Shown here piece after piece: positions 19,475 to 27,791 of a DNA stretch of 46,828 nucleotides. Each line of letters begins with the position of its first letter. Within the stretch, counting starts at the first letter, position 1. This stretch comes from Candidatus Corynebacterium gallistercoris (lineage in GTDB: Bacteria; Actinomycetota; Actinomycetes; Mycobacteriales; Mycobacteriaceae), in assembly GCA_019114175.1 (NCBI GenBank), contig DXFZ01000088.1, positions 1-46,828 on the forward strand. The letters are read 5' to 3'. Both the position numbers and the translations under genes were made by a program. Under the pieces are notes generated by a model. It was given only the letters and a program-made list of their open reading frames with translations, did no database searches and was not told where the DNA came from.

Positions 19475-20293
19475 TTAGGCCTGGCCAACCTCGAAGCGCT
19501 TGAAGCTCTTCAGGGTGACGCCAGCCTCATCCATGACCTGCTTGACGGTCTTCTTGGACTCGGTGACGGAAGGCTGATCCAGCAGGCACACGTCCTTGAA
19601 GTAGCCCTTCAGGCGACCCTCGATGATGTTCGGCAGAGCCTTCTCCGGCTTGCCTTCCTCACGAGCGGTAGCCTCAGCGATCTCGCGCTCCTTGGCAACT
19701 ACCTCAGCCGGAACCTCGTCAGAGGACAGGTAGGTAGCCTTCAGAGCGGCAACCTGCATGGCTGCAGCCTTGGCAGCGCCCTCGTCGTCGCCCTCGTAAG
19801 CAACCAGCACGCCCACTGCTGGGGGCAGGTCTGCGGAGCGGTGGTGCAGGTACACGGCAACCTTGTCACCTTCGATGGTCACGGCGCGCTTGAGCTCCAG
19901 CTTCTCGCCGATCTTTGCGGACAGCTGCTGGAGGGCGTCAATCGCCTTCTCGCCGTCCACCTCAACGCTCTCCAGCTCCTCGCGGGAGTTAGCCTTAGCT
20001 GCAGCGGCTGCCTCAGCAACCTTGTTAGCGAAGTCGATGAACTCACCGTTCTTAGCCACGAAGTCGGTCTCAGCGTTGACCTCAATCATGGTGTTGCCGG
20101 ATACAGCGATCAGGCCCTCAGATGCGGAACGCTCAGCGCGCTTGCCCACATCCTTGGCACCCTTGATGCGCAGGATCTCGATGGCCTTGTCGAAGTCGCC
20201 AGCAGCTTCCTCAAGTGCCTTCTTGCAATCCATCATGCCGGCGCCGGTGATCTCACGGAGCTTCTTTACGTCTGCAGCGGTGTAGTTCGCCAT
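19475..20293 (-). CDS. tsf: translation elongation factor Ts
   Basis: Guanine nucleotide exchange factor for EF-Tu. The 272-residue protein has the N-terminal UBA-like domain ([19 protein letters not shown]), the following helix with [14 protein letters not shown], and the core motif [12 protein letters not shown] that inserts into EF-Tu. The start is supported by AAGGAGG upstream. It is downstream of rpsB, the near-universal rpsB-tsf order, across a 155-base spacer containing a large inverted repeat. Confidence 0.97.
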   Translation of the reverse strand: MANYTAADVKKLREITGAGMMDCKKALEEAAGDFDKAIEILRIKGAKDVGKRAERSASEGLIAVSGNTMIEVNAETDFVAKNGEFIDFANKVAEAAAAAKANSREELESVEVDGEKAIDALQQLSAKIGEKLELKRAVTIEGDKVAVYLHHRSADLPPAVGVLVAYEGDDEGAAKAAAMQVAALKATYLSSDEVPAEVVAKEREIAEATAREEGKPEKALPNIIEGRLKGYFKDVCLLDQPSVTESKKTVKQVMDEAGVTLKSFKRFEVGQA

Positions 20294-20349
20294 TAGGGGC
20301 GATCCTCCTTCTGGTGGAAGTTAGTTCTTGGCTTGTGGTTTATAGCCTA

Positions 20350-20432
20350 GGTGACAATCAGCGCCTGCGCCCGTTGACACCGCGGTGGGGGTCAAATTCC
20401 TAAGGGGCTCAGGCGCTGATAGCTAAGTCACC
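20350..20432. repeat. nested inverted repeats in the rpsB-tsf spacer
   Basis: Three nested pairs are visible: GGTGAC (20350-20355) with GTCACC (20427-20432); ATCAGCGCCTG (20357-20367) with CAGGCGCTGAT (20410-20420), a perfect 11-bp arm; and TTGAC (20374-20378) with GTCAA (20391-20395), with a CC/GG extension. Together they can fold the whole 83 bases into one long imperfect hairpin. No U-tract follows on the minus strand, so it is more likely a processing, stability or attenuation element than a simple terminator. Confidence 0.8.
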
Positions 20433-20448
20433 ATATGGGTGCAGAAGA

Positions 20449-21273
20449 TTACTCTGCAGCTGGAGCCTCAGTAGCCTCAGCGGACTCAGCGGAAGCCTCG
20501 GCGTTGTCCGCCGGTGCCTCTGCAGCCTCGTTAGCAGCAGGCGCATCGCCGGCAGCTTCCTTAGCAGCAGCCTCCTGGCGCTCGGCGCGTGCCTGGCGAC
20601 CAGCCTCCACGGCGGAGGAGATGACGGAGGTCAGCAGGGTTGCGGAGCGGATAGCGTCATCGTTGCCCGGGATGGGGAAGTCAACAACATCCGGGTCACA
20701 GTTGGTGTCCAGCACAGCAACCACTGGGATGTTCAGCTTCTTAGCCTCGGAAACAGCGATGTGCTCCTTGTTGGTATCCACGATCCACAGTGCGGAAGGC
20801 ACCTTGGACATGTCGGAGATACCCCCCAGGACGCGCTCCAGCTTGGTGCGCTCGCGGGTCAGCATCAGAACTTCCTTCTTGGTGCGGCCCTTGTAGCCGT
20901 CCTCAGCTGCATCCATTGCCTGCAGCTCCTTCAGACGGTGCAGGCGCTTTGCCACGGTCTGGAAGTTGGTCAGCATGCCACCCAACCAGCGGTGGTTCAC
21001 GTAGGGCATGCCCACGCGCTCGGCCTCAGTAGCTACTGCTTCCTGAGCCTGCTTCTTCGTGCCGACGTACAGGATGTTGCCGCCGTGGGCAACGGTCTCC
21101 TTGACGAACTCGTAAGCCTCGTCAATGTAGGTCAGGGTCTGCTGCAGGTCGATGATGTAGATGCCGTTGCGGTCCGTGAAGATGAAACGCTTCATCTTCG
21201 GGTTCCAACGACGGGTCTGGTGACCGAAGTGGACACCAGCGTCCAGCAGCTCGCGCATAGTAACAACAGCCAT
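20449..21273 (-). CDS. rpsB: 30S ribosomal protein S2 with Ala/Glu-rich C-terminal tail
   Basis: Protein of 274 residues. The S2 signatures are clear: [43 protein letters not shown] [13 protein letters not shown], and [31 protein letters not shown]. Residues from about 225 onward form a low-complexity Ala/Glu/Ser tail (repeats of [18 protein letters not shown] type), longer than in many bacteria but of a kind seen in actinobacteria. No strong Shine-Dalgarno precedes the ATG; the nearest purine run (GCAGG) is about 14 bases upstream. Confidence 0.96.
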   Translation of the reverse strand: MAVVTMRELLDAGVHFGHQTRRWNPKMKRFIFTDRNGIYIIDLQQTLTYIDEAYEFVKETVAHGGNILYVGTKKQAQEAVATEAERVGMPYVNHRWLGGMLTNFQTVAKRLHRLKELQAMDAAEDGYKGRTKKEVLMLTRERTKLERVLGGISDMSKVPSALWIVDTNKEHIAVSEAKKLNIPVVAVLDTNCDPDVVDFPIPGNDDAIRSATLLTSVISSAVEAGRQARAERQEAAAKEAAGDAPAANEAAEAPADNAEASAESAEATEAPAAE

Positions 21274-21452
21274 AGTGTTACAGGGGCCTGCAAAGGATTT
21301 ATCCTCATGAGCCTGAACCGCACACCTTCGTGGTGAGCAGTTGAGGCCGCCGCCCCTTCCTCGCTTTCAAAAATCTTGTAGTTTGACGGTTTCACACAAT
21401 TCACTCTTTGCGCCGCCGCAATTGCTGCGACACACTTTATGAACTGTCCTGG

Positions 21453-21474
21453 CAGATATACCCCGGTATAGCTG
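21453..21474. promoter_or_regulatory. 22-bp palindrome upstream of rpsB
   Basis: Arms CAGATATACC and GGTATAGCTG are complementary in nine of ten positions with a two-base CC centre. It lies about 180 bases upstream of the rpsB start. It resembles a dimeric repressor or activator site; TATATC on the minus strand could alternatively be part of a -10 element. The binding protein is unknown. Confidence 0.55.
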
Positions 21475-21689
21475 TGGCGTGCCGTGATACTTGGAATTGT
21501 TCCCAAGACCGTGCTGGCACACCGTGTAGGTGGGGCGCGACAATCTACGCGTAGTCAGTAGCCTTTCCCAACTGGGCTTTCGCCACACCCATGAAGCATC
21601 ACGCACCGCGTGACTCTGCTGAGTCCAGACATACTGCATCGCCCATGCTAGTAAATGCGTTCCCCCAAGACAACTAGCGGCGTGCCGGC

Positions 21690-21715
21690 TGTGGACAAGC
21701 TCTTTGTTATCCACA
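21690..21715. promoter_or_regulatory. inverted pair of DnaA-box-like 9-mers
   Basis: TGTGGACAA (21690-21698; its complement TTGTCCACA is the preferred actinobacterial DnaA box) and TTATCCACA (21707-21715, the classical DnaA box) face each other across eight bases. The same bases could form an RNA hairpin extended by flanking GGC/GCC, followed by CCATTTTTTG on the plus strand, so a terminator is the main alternative. Confidence 0.5.
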
Positions 21716-21770
21716 CCCAGCCCCATTTTTTGTTGTGGGTCGACGCCCCCGCGCGCCAACATCAACACCC

Positions 21771-22358
21771 ATGACACGGTCACACCACACCACCTGGCAG
21801 CAACTGCTGCGTAGTTCTCTCATCGCTACGGCTCTCACATTGCTCCTCGCCTCTCCCCCGCCCCCCAGCCACGCGGCTACAACCCCGCCACCGTCCCCGG
21901 CGCAAGCTCAGGTCTCACGCACCCACAAGCTGCCCATCCCATGGCCCAAGGGGGAAGAGCCGCGGGGTGCCGTCGCGAAAAAAGCAGAGATACCCGACAA
22001 GCCGTGGCTGCCCGGCCACCGCGGCGTGGACCTCGTCGCCAATCCAGGGGACGCAATCTACGCATCCCGGGGCGGGGTGATCGCCTTTTCGGGAATGGTG
22101 GCAGGCACGCCCGTGGTGTCGGTGCAGCACGCCAGCGGGTTGAGGACCACGTACGAGCCGGTCGTGGCGGAGGTGCGCGCCGGCGATTCGGTGCGGCGGG
22201 GGCAGCGAATCGGCATACTCGCGGATACGACCACGCTCAGTGAGACCGCGCGGAAATCCCCCGGCTTGTCGTGGGGTGCCCGCTTGCCGAACGGGCACTA
22301 TGTGGACCCCATGACGCTTTTGGGGCCGGTGAGGGTACGCCTGTACTGGCCGAAGTGA
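21771..22358 (+). CDS. secreted M23/LytM-like protein, probably catalytically degenerate
   Basis: Protein of 195 residues from ATG 21771 with a Sec signal peptide (basic start, hydrophobic SLIATALTLLLA, cleavage near SHA-AT) and a Pro-rich linker. The lysostaphin/LytM fold is recognised from PGHRGVDLVANPGDAIYASRGGVIAFSG, the QHASGLRTTYEPV core and RRGQRIGIL. The first zinc motif HxxxD is present (HRGVD). At the C-terminal HxH-equivalent motif, usually CLHWG in actinobacterial relatives, this protein reads GLSWGARL, so the histidine ligand is replaced by serine. It may therefore act as a non-enzymatic peptidoglycan-binding or hydrolase-activating factor, like other degenerate LytM proteins. 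The position between rpsB and xerC is conserved in related genomes as I recall them. Confidence 0.82.
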   Translation: MTRSHHTTWQQLLRSSLIATALTLLLASPPPPSHAATTPPPSPAQAQVSRTHKLPIPWPKGEEPRGAVAKKAEIPDKPWLPGHRGVDLVANPGDAIYASRGGVIAFSGMVAGTPVVSVQHASGLRTTYEPVVAEVRAGDSVRRGQRIGILADTTTLSETARKSPGLSWGARLPNGHYVDPMTLLGPVRVRLYWPK

Positions 22359-22379
22359 TGCGGAGTTCTTGGGCCCTAT

Positions 22380-23306
22380 TCAAGCGCCGGACCTCGGGTG
22401 AGCCTGGTTGAAGACCGCCTTGAGGCGCTCGGTTCCCACGTGGGTATAAATCTGGGTTGTTGCCATGGATGAATGCCCCAGCAATTCCTGCACTGCGCGG
22501 AGATCAGCCCCACCTTCTAGGACAGCTGTTGCGGCGGAGTGGCGCAAGCCGTGGGGCGACAGGCGCGGGACCCCGGCCGCTTGAGTCGCGTTGTTCACGA
22601 CTGTGCGGACTTGCCTTTGGTCAATTCGGCCGCCGCGGGCGCCGAGGAAAAGTGCCTCCTCAGCTGGCCCCGTACGCGATGGGCGAAGCAACTGTGGGCG
22701 AAGGCTGCGCCAGCGGTTCAAGCTTTCGGCAACAGTGACTCCGAAGGGAACAACGCGGACCTTGTTGCCCTTGCCGAGGACGCGCAATGTGCGGCGGGAA
22801 TCATCCACATCCCCCAGGCTTGCCCCAGACAATTCCGACACGCGAATGCCGGTGGCGAAAAGCAGCTCCACCATGGCCCAATCCCGGGCAGCGATGGGAT
22901 CCTCCGGCTGCTCATTACTGCGCTGGCGTGCCGCGTCCAAGACCACCTGCGCCTGGTCGACCCGGAGAACCTTGGGCAGCGCATGGTGGGGTGCAGGCGC
23001 ATGCAGGCCACCGACTGGGTTTCCTGCCACCCAATCTCGGTGACTGAGGTACGCCCCAAAGCCCCTCATGCTAGAGGCGAGGCGGGACAAGGTGGCACGG
23101 CTGGCCCCGGATTCCATGGCCCAATCCAACACGTCCCTCGCGTGATCGAGCGTGAATTGATCAACCTCTGTAATCGTTTCCGTGGCCTGGCGCACATCAC
23201 GCACATAGGCCTTCACGGTGTTCTCGCTGCGCGCCTTGACGTGGCGCAGGTAGCCCTCATACTCCTGCAGGGCGTGGTGGAGTGACACCGGTGAATTCAT
23301 GACCAC
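22380..23306 (-). CDS. xerC: tyrosine site-specific recombinase XerC
   Basis: Resolves chromosome dimers at dif with XerD. The 308-residue protein has the N-terminal core-binding SAM-like domain (about 8-92) and a catalytic domain with the full set Arg155 (ATGIRVSEL), Lys179, His252 and Arg255 (HGLRHSAA), His278 (LGHSSMATT) and the nucleophile Tyr287 (QIYTHV). Start is GTG 23306 or ATG 23300. The chromosomal position next to dprA, with no integrase-type extension or attachment repeats nearby, supports XerC rather than a phage integrase. It follows dprA by five bases on the same strand. Confidence 0.9.
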   Translation of the reverse strand: MVMNSPVSLHHALQEYEGYLRHVKARSENTVKAYVRDVRQATETITEVDQFTLDHARDVLDWAMESGASRATLSRLASSMRGFGAYLSHRDWVAGNPVGGLHAPAPHHALPKVLRVDQAQVVLDAARQRSNEQPEDPIAARDWAMVELLFATGIRVSELSGASLGDVDDSRRTLRVLGKGNKVRVVPFGVTVAESLNRWRSLRPQLLRPSRTGPAEEALFLGARGGRIDQRQVRTVVNNATQAAGVPRLSPHGLRHSAATAVLEGGADLRAVQELLGHSSMATTQIYTHVGTERLKAVFNQAHPRSGA

Positions 23307-23311
23307 CTAGC

Positions 23312-24535
23312 CTAGCGCGTCTTCACCCACCGATCTGCATGGCGAACAATGAGGCCGAAATCCTCCAACTCTCGAATGGTGACCATGACCCGGTGGACGG
23401 ACAAACCAGTATCTTCGATCATCGTGGCCAAAGTGCCAGCGGAATCTGACTGTGTCCCAGCTGCATCAAAAACCGCGGTCTGTTCCCAGCTTAGGAGCCG
23501 CTGCGTGGATGAGCCGTCCTGCGTAATCCAATCCAACTCAAGCTGGGTGCCCAAGGGTTCCACCTCTGCCCTGATGTCCTCCGCACGAAGCGCCATGGTT
23601 GCTCTGTGTTCCGCCAGCCGCACCAGACACCCCTGGCTGCTGACGGATGTAATGGGGCCAGGCACCGCGAACGTCGGTCTGCCCATGGACTCCGCCCAGT
23701 TCATCGTGTTGATCGCCCCGGAGCGATACGGAGCTTCAGTCATTAGGGTCCCCTGGCTGATCCCGGCGACGAGGCGGTTTCGGGTAAGAAACCGGTGGCG
23801 CGCAGGGGGCGTTCCCGGCGCGTATTCGCTGATAATAAGACCACCGGAGTCCTTGATACGATTCAACATTTCTTGATTTTTGCGCGGGTACGGGACATCA
23901 ACTCCGCATGCCAAAATGGCGGCGGTGTTGTTCCCATCCTCCAGCGCCTGGGTATGAGCAATGCGATCCACCCCATCGGCTCCCCCAGAGACGATTGTGT
24001 AACCCTCCCGGCCGAGTTCCGTGGCGAAGTGCCGGGTCACGTCCGCCCCGTAGCCCGTGATGGCCCGGGTGCCAACGATGGTGATGGATTTCTTGGTCAG
24101 AGAATCCAGGGAGCCGGTCCCAGCAACCCATAAGGCGAACGGTGCGGTGGATTGGCCACGCACAGTGTCATCGGCTTGTTCGTCCCAGAAGCTGGGTGCG
24201 AAGGCACTAGTGAGGTTGAGGGGCCAGTCTGGGCTGTCCGGGGTGACTAGGCGCCAGCCGTTGGTGTGAGCAAGCTGCTGATCGGCGCGGGGATCCTTGC
24301 TGAACCTTTCCGCTGGTTGTTCCTTTCCGGCGTTGTGGTCATGCCAGAGGTGGGCCGCAGCTTCTTCCACGTTAGCCGCGGTTGGGGTGTTGTCTGGACA
24401 GCCGTGAGGCCAGAGACTTTCTAGAATGCGCCTGTTGGAGGCTTCTACTGCTCGGCGTAGATAGATCCAACTGAGCTCTCGGTGGTCCGGGTCATTGAAC
24501 CATTCTGGATCCGAATGAGTTATTGATGGTGCCAT
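23312..24535 (-). CDS. dprA: DNA-processing protein DprA (Smf)
   Basis: Binds single-stranded DNA and loads RecA on incoming DNA in transformable bacteria; most actinobacteria carry it without known competence. The 407-residue form begins at ATG 24535 with GGAG about ten bases upstream; a GTG at 24553 overlaps the comM stop by four bases and is an alternative. The Rossmann core is clear: TIVGTRAITGYGADVTRHFA, TIVSGGADGVDRIAHTQAL, ILACGVDVPYPRKNQEM and GTLMTEAPYRSGAINT. The C-terminal winged-helix-like domain (ATMIEDTGLSVHRVMVTIRELEDFGLI) is present, as in longer DprA proteins. Confidence 0.93.
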   Translation of the reverse strand: MAPSITHSDPEWFNDPDHRELSWIYLRRAVEASNRRILESLWPHGCPDNTPTAANVEEAAAHLWHDHNAGKEQPAERFSKDPRADQQLAHTNGWRLVTPDSPDWPLNLTSAFAPSFWDEQADDTVRGQSTAPFALWVAGTGSLDSLTKKSITIVGTRAITGYGADVTRHFATELGREGYTIVSGGADGVDRIAHTQALEDGNNTAAILACGVDVPYPRKNQEMLNRIKDSGGLIISEYAPGTPPARHRFLTRNRLVAGISQGTLMTEAPYRSGAINTMNWAESMGRPTFAVPGPITSVSSQGCLVRLAEHRATMALRAEDIRAEVEPLGTQLELDWITQDGSSTQRLLSWEQTAVFDAAGTQSDSAGTLATMIEDTGLSVHRVMVTIRELEDFGLIVRHADRWVKTR

Positions 24536-24549
24536 GATGTGGGTGCTCC

Positions 24550-26190
24550 TCACGCAATCTTTACTTCCCCGGCAGTGAAGTAATCCACTGCGTTCATGAT
24601 GTGCTCCAATCCCGGTTTCGCCGCGCCATCGAGGTCAGCGAGGGTCCAGGCGACCCGAAGAGTGCGATCCGCTCCCCGTTGGCTCAGGCTTCCGGAGGTG
24701 AGTAGCCCCTCGAGGGCCAGCATTGCCTGCTCTTCTGCGGGGAAGTGTTTCCGTAGCTGGGCGGCAGGCACCGTGGCGTTGGTGAATTCCGCCACATCCC
24801 CGGCCTCGGTTTTCCCGAGGCCGGCCCAGCGGTGCAGGGAGCGTTCCCGCGCTTGGGCGACACGTTGAGCTATGACCGCCGTAGACTCCGCCGCTGCCGC
24901 GGAACCACGATTCAGCGATGCTGCGGCGGTGGAGGTGCGGGTATAGACATCGATGCGGTCATGCACCGGCCCGCTGAGTTTGCCAAGGTATTTCATCCGC
25001 GCGGTGGATGTGCAGCGACAGTGGGTGGCGAATTCTGCCCCACATGGGCACGGGTTGGCGGCCAGCACGAGTTGAAACTGAGCTGGGAATGTCACCGTGC
25101 GGCGGGCGCGGATGATTTCAACCTCGCGGCGCTCCATCGGCCCGCGTAAGGCATCCACGACCTCCCTTTTAGCCTCCGGCACCTCATCGATGAAAAGCAC
25201 GCCGTGGTGGGCGAGGCTCACTGCACCCGGTTGTGGATGGGAACCACCGCCTATCATCGCAGCTTGAGTCACACCGTGGTGTGGAGCAATGAAGGGGCGT
25301 CTGCCTGCAAAGATGCCGCCAATGTCCCCCTTGGATCCCGCGATCGAGTGGATGATCGCCGCCTCCCGCTGCTCCTTGCGCGTCATCGGGGGAAGGATGC
25401 CAGGTATTCGCTCTGCCAGCATGGACTTGCCGGTCCCAGGCGGGCCCACCAAGAGGAGATTGTGGCCTCCCGCCGCTGTGACTTCCACCGCCCGCCGCGC
25501 CTGGGCTTGGCCCACCACATCGGCCATGTCTGGCACGGATTGCCCCGCGGGGCCAAGGTGGTTGATTCCAGATTGATCGGAAACAGTGGAGCATGCGCCA
25601 TAGGGCAGGCGGCTCGGCGCGGAATGAGCGTCCAACTCTGGCAGCCTCCCCCCGTGGATCCAATCCAACACCTGCCCCAAGTGTTGGACCATCATCACCC
25701 GCACTGGGGGATGGTCCGGGTCGGCCAGGCTCATCGCCTGCGCTGCCTCAACCTGACAGTCCGCAGGGATCACCACGTTGCTAAACCCATGCTGGTGAGC
25801 CAGGAGAATCACAGGTAGCACTCCTGGCACGGGACGCACGGAGCCATCGAGCCCCAACTCCCCTATGACGATGGTCCTATTGAGCCTGTCCACCACGGCA
25901 TCGCTGCCTTCCCTGGCTGCGATCATGGCACAGACCATCGCCACATCAAATCCCGAGCCGGACTTCGGCAGCGATGCCGGGGACAAGCTCATGACCGTCT
26001 TTGAACCCGGCCACGCCATGCCCGTATTGGTCAGCGCGGACCGGATCCGGTCCTTGGCCTGCATCACGGCTGTATCACCCATACCCACCACGCTGATGCC
26101 TGGCAGCCCCCGGGCCACGTCACATTCCACGGTGATGATGTGACCCGTGGCCCCTGACAGCGCCACCGAATAGGTGTGTCCCACCGCCAT
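24550..26190 (-). CDS. comM: YifB/ComM family Mg-chelatase-like AAA+ ATPase
   Basis: Protein of 546 residues from ATG 26190. The N-terminal Lon-like ChlI domain (about 5-165, GLPGISVVGMGDTAV, LSPASLPKSGSGFDVAM) precedes an AAA+ module with Walker A GPPGTGKSML (249-258), Walker B GVLFIDEVPE, and a Cys-rich insert (NPCPCG ... HCRCTS) typical of the family. A C-terminal Mg-chelatase helical domain ends the protein. ComM is a hexameric helicase promoting branch migration during transformation in Gram-negatives; its role in actinobacteria is untested. The start overlaps the YraN stop by one base (TGATG) with GAGGGGG upstream, and its end is coupled to dprA. Confidence 0.92.
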   Translation of the reverse strand: MAVGHTYSVALSGATGHIITVECDVARGLPGISVVGMGDTAVMQAKDRIRSALTNTGMAWPGSKTVMSLSPASLPKSGSGFDVAMVCAMIAAREGSDAVVDRLNRTIVIGELGLDGSVRPVPGVLPVILLAHQHGFSNVVIPADCQVEAAQAMSLADPDHPPVRVMMVQHLGQVLDWIHGGRLPELDAHSAPSRLPYGACSTVSDQSGINHLGPAGQSVPDMADVVGQAQARRAVEVTAAGGHNLLLVGPPGTGKSMLAERIPGILPPMTRKEQREAAIIHSIAGSKGDIGGIFAGRRPFIAPHHGVTQAAMIGGGSHPQPGAVSLAHHGVLFIDEVPEAKREVVDALRGPMERREVEIIRARRTVTFPAQFQLVLAANPCPCGAEFATHCRCTSTARMKYLGKLSGPVHDRIDVYTRTSTAAASLNRGSAAAAESTAVIAQRVAQARERSLHRWAGLGKTEAGDVAEFTNATVPAAQLRKHFPAEEQAMLALEGLLTSGSLSQRGADRTLRVAWTLADLDGAAKPGLEHIMNAVDYFTAGEVKIA

Positions 26191-26552
26191 CACCACACCC
26201 CCTCAAGGTGATCGCGCACGCCACCTGGGCCCACGTCGATGACATCAATGCGAATGTTGTCGATTTCTTCATAATCATCCCTGTGGGTGCTCAGCCAAAT
26301 GCCGGAGACCAACCTGATTGTGCTGAGCTTTCTTTCCGTGATGCTGGCAAAGCCACCCCCGTCAATGTTTTTCGCGCGGTATTTCACCTCCACAAAGGCA
26401 AACACCCCCTCTGAATCACGCACCACCAGATCAATCTCCCCGAAGCGCGTGTAAAAGTTCCTGTCCACGATGTCATAGCCCTTGGACTCCAGAAATTCAG
26501 CTGCCACTTTCTCCGCGGCGGTCCCACGCGCCCGCGTGTGGATATGCCCCAT
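26190..26552 (-). CDS. YraN/UPF0102 family endonuclease-like protein
   Basis: Protein of 120 residues, the normal family length. The restriction-endonuclease-like core is visible: AAEFLESKGYDIVDRNFYTRFGEIDLVVRD, then FVEVKYRA, giving the E-x(n)-D-x(n)-E-x-K arrangement of Holliday-junction-resolvase-like nucleases, and a C-terminal IRIDVIDVG strand. Enzymatic activity is not established for most members. It heads the minus-strand series YraN-comM-dprA-xerC, which is joined by very short gaps or overlaps and looks like one DNA-transaction operon. Confidence 0.9.
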   Translation of the reverse strand: MGHIHTRARGTAAEKVAAEFLESKGYDIVDRNFYTRFGEIDLVVRDSEGVFAFVEVKYRAKNIDGGGFASITERKLSTIRLVSGIWLSTHRDDYEEIDNIRIDVIDVGPGGVRDHLEGVW

Positions 26553-26692
26553 GAGTTGTCCCCTCCTAGTCTTGCGCGGCCGGCCTCCGCTGGCGGCCTT
26601 CCAATATTCCCGTTCGTCGATGTGTTGGCGTACATGGTGCGCCAGTGGTCATCTTCGCCTACCGGCATCCCGGCGGCCCCCTCCTGAGACGC

Positions 26693-26724
26693 AAAAAACC
26701 CACCAGTTGTGGATAACTGGTGGG
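26693..26724 (-). terminator. intrinsic terminator downstream of the DUF2469 gene
   Basis: On the minus strand CCCACCAGTT, loop ATCCAC, AACTGGTGGG form a perfect 10-bp stem followed directly by six T residues. It lies about 30 bases after the DUF2469 stop and closes the rnhB-DUF2469 transcript before the YraN gene. Confidence 0.93.
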
Positions 26725-26753
26725 GTGTGGATAAAGCCTGTGTGGGGGGCTGC

Positions 26754-27062
26754 CTAGTTTTCCGGAAGTTGCAGCTCAGGCTTGTCAAGCTCTTCGATAT
26801 TGACATCCTTGTAGGTGATCACGCGGACATAGCGCACAAAGCGGGCAGGCCGGTACATGTCCCAGACCCACGCATCGGACATGCGCACCTCGTAGTAGAC
26901 CTCACCGCCGGAATTGCGTGGAATGAGTTCCACTGCGTTTGCCAGGTAAAAGCGCCTCTCGGTTTCCACTACGTAGGAAAACTGGCTAACCACGTCCCGG
27001 TACTCCCGGTACATGGAAAGTTCTACGTTTGCTTCGTAGTCGTCTAGCTCTTCAGCACTCAC
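26754..27062 (-). CDS. DUF2469 domain-containing protein
   Basis: Protein of 102 residues starting at GTG 27062, which overlaps the rnhB stop by four bases (GTGA). The family signature is clear: SAEELDDYEANVELSMYREYRDVVSQFSYVVETERRFYLAN at the N-terminus and MSDAWVWDMYRPARFVRYVRVITYKDVNIEEL further on. DUF2469 is found in actinobacteria almost always next to rnhB, as here. Function is unknown. The protein is acidic and soluble with no membrane segment. Confidence 0.9.
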   Translation of the reverse strand: MSAEELDDYEANVELSMYREYRDVVSQFSYVVETERRFYLANAVELIPRNSGGEVYYEVRMSDAWVWDMYRPARFVRYVRVITYKDVNIEELDKPELQLPEN

Positions 27063-27715
27063 GGTGATTCTTCGCCTCCACCTTCCATAGACAACTGCCA
27101 CTGGCGGTGTGCCGCGGCCACATTGGTGTAAGTGTAACGGTGAAAAGGCGTGCCACCCTGGAGGCTCACCGCATCCATGTGCGCCTTCGTGCCATAGCCC
27201 TTGTGGCCCGCCAAGCCATAACCAGGAAACTCCTCATCCAGTTGCCTCATGACTCGGTCCCTGCTTACCTTCGCCAACACGCTGGCAGCGCTGATGCACC
27301 GGGCAACTTGGTCACCCTTGAACACCGGCAAGTGAGGGACATCTAGGCCCGGAACCTTCATTGCATCGGTGAGCACGTAACCAGGCCGCAGATCCAGCGC
27401 CGCCACGGCCCTGCGCATTCCGGAGATGTTCGCGTGCTGGATTCCGTGCGCGTCAATCTCAGCCGCGCTGATGTGGATGATGGAAAAACTTGCAGCAACT
27501 TCCCGGATCACGTCATAGAGCTCTTCCCGGCGCTTTTCCGTGAGTTTCTTAGAATCCGTCAGGCGCGCCAACTCACTGATGGGCTTGTCTGGCAGGATGC
27601 ACGCGGCAATGGAAATCGGCCCGCAGCACGCACCCCGCCCTGCCTCGTCCACGCCGGCGACCGGCCCCAAACCGGCGCGAACGATGGCTTGTTCCATTGA
27701 CCGCGCTTCCGGCAT
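27059..27715 (-). CDS. rnhB: ribonuclease HII
   Basis: Removes RNA from RNA-DNA hybrids and single ribonucleotides from DNA. The 218-residue form from ATG 27715 has the catalytic acids in GVDEAGRG (Asp, Glu), the TDSKKLTEKRREELYD stretch, the third Asp in YVLTDAMKVPG, and the ARCISAASVLAKVSRDR and HKGYGTKAHMDA segments. The start is uncertain: in-frame GTG codons at 27724 and 27736 would give N-termini closer in length to relatives, and the open frame runs further into lepB. It lies between lepB and the DUF2469 gene, a conserved neighbourhood. Confidence 0.93.
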   Translation of the reverse strand: MPEARSMEQAIVRAGLGPVAGVDEAGRGACCGPISIAACILPDKPISELARLTDSKKLTEKRREELYDVIREVAASFSIIHISAAEIDAHGIQHANISGMRRAVAALDLRPGYVLTDAMKVPGLDVPHLPVFKGDQVARCISAASVLAKVSRDRVMRQLDEEFPGYGLAGHKGYGTKAHMDAVSLQGGTPFHRYTYTNVAAAHRQWQLSMEGGGEESP

Positions 27716-27791
27716 GCTGCGCACCTTTGCCCGCACGGGGGCTGCCGGGTGATCGCTGCCCAGCCTCGTTGGTTGCCCTGACAATGGCCAG

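Larger units (their letters stand above)
21274..21770. other. gene-free region between rpsB and the M23-like gene
   Basis: About 500 bases between divergent genes without a convincing coding frame; the open frames on either strand have no recognisable similarity and no good start signals. It must contain the rpsB promoter and leader and the promoter of the M23-like gene. It also contains a 22-bp palindrome (21453-21474) and an inverted pair of DnaA-box-like 9-mers (21690-21715), listed separately. Confidence 0.7.

Noticed and set aside
22380..23306. Tyrosine recombinase as an integrase marking a genomic island
   Set aside because: It is part of the compact minus-strand series with dprA, comM and the YraN gene, has XerC length and motifs, and has no adjacent tRNA or attachment-site repeats.
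26708..26734. Two TGTGGATAA (DnaA-box-like) sequences as a possible DnaA cluster
   Set aside because: The first lies in the loop and stem edge of a perfect intrinsic terminator with a T6 tract, so RNA termination explains it; the second alone is weak evidence.
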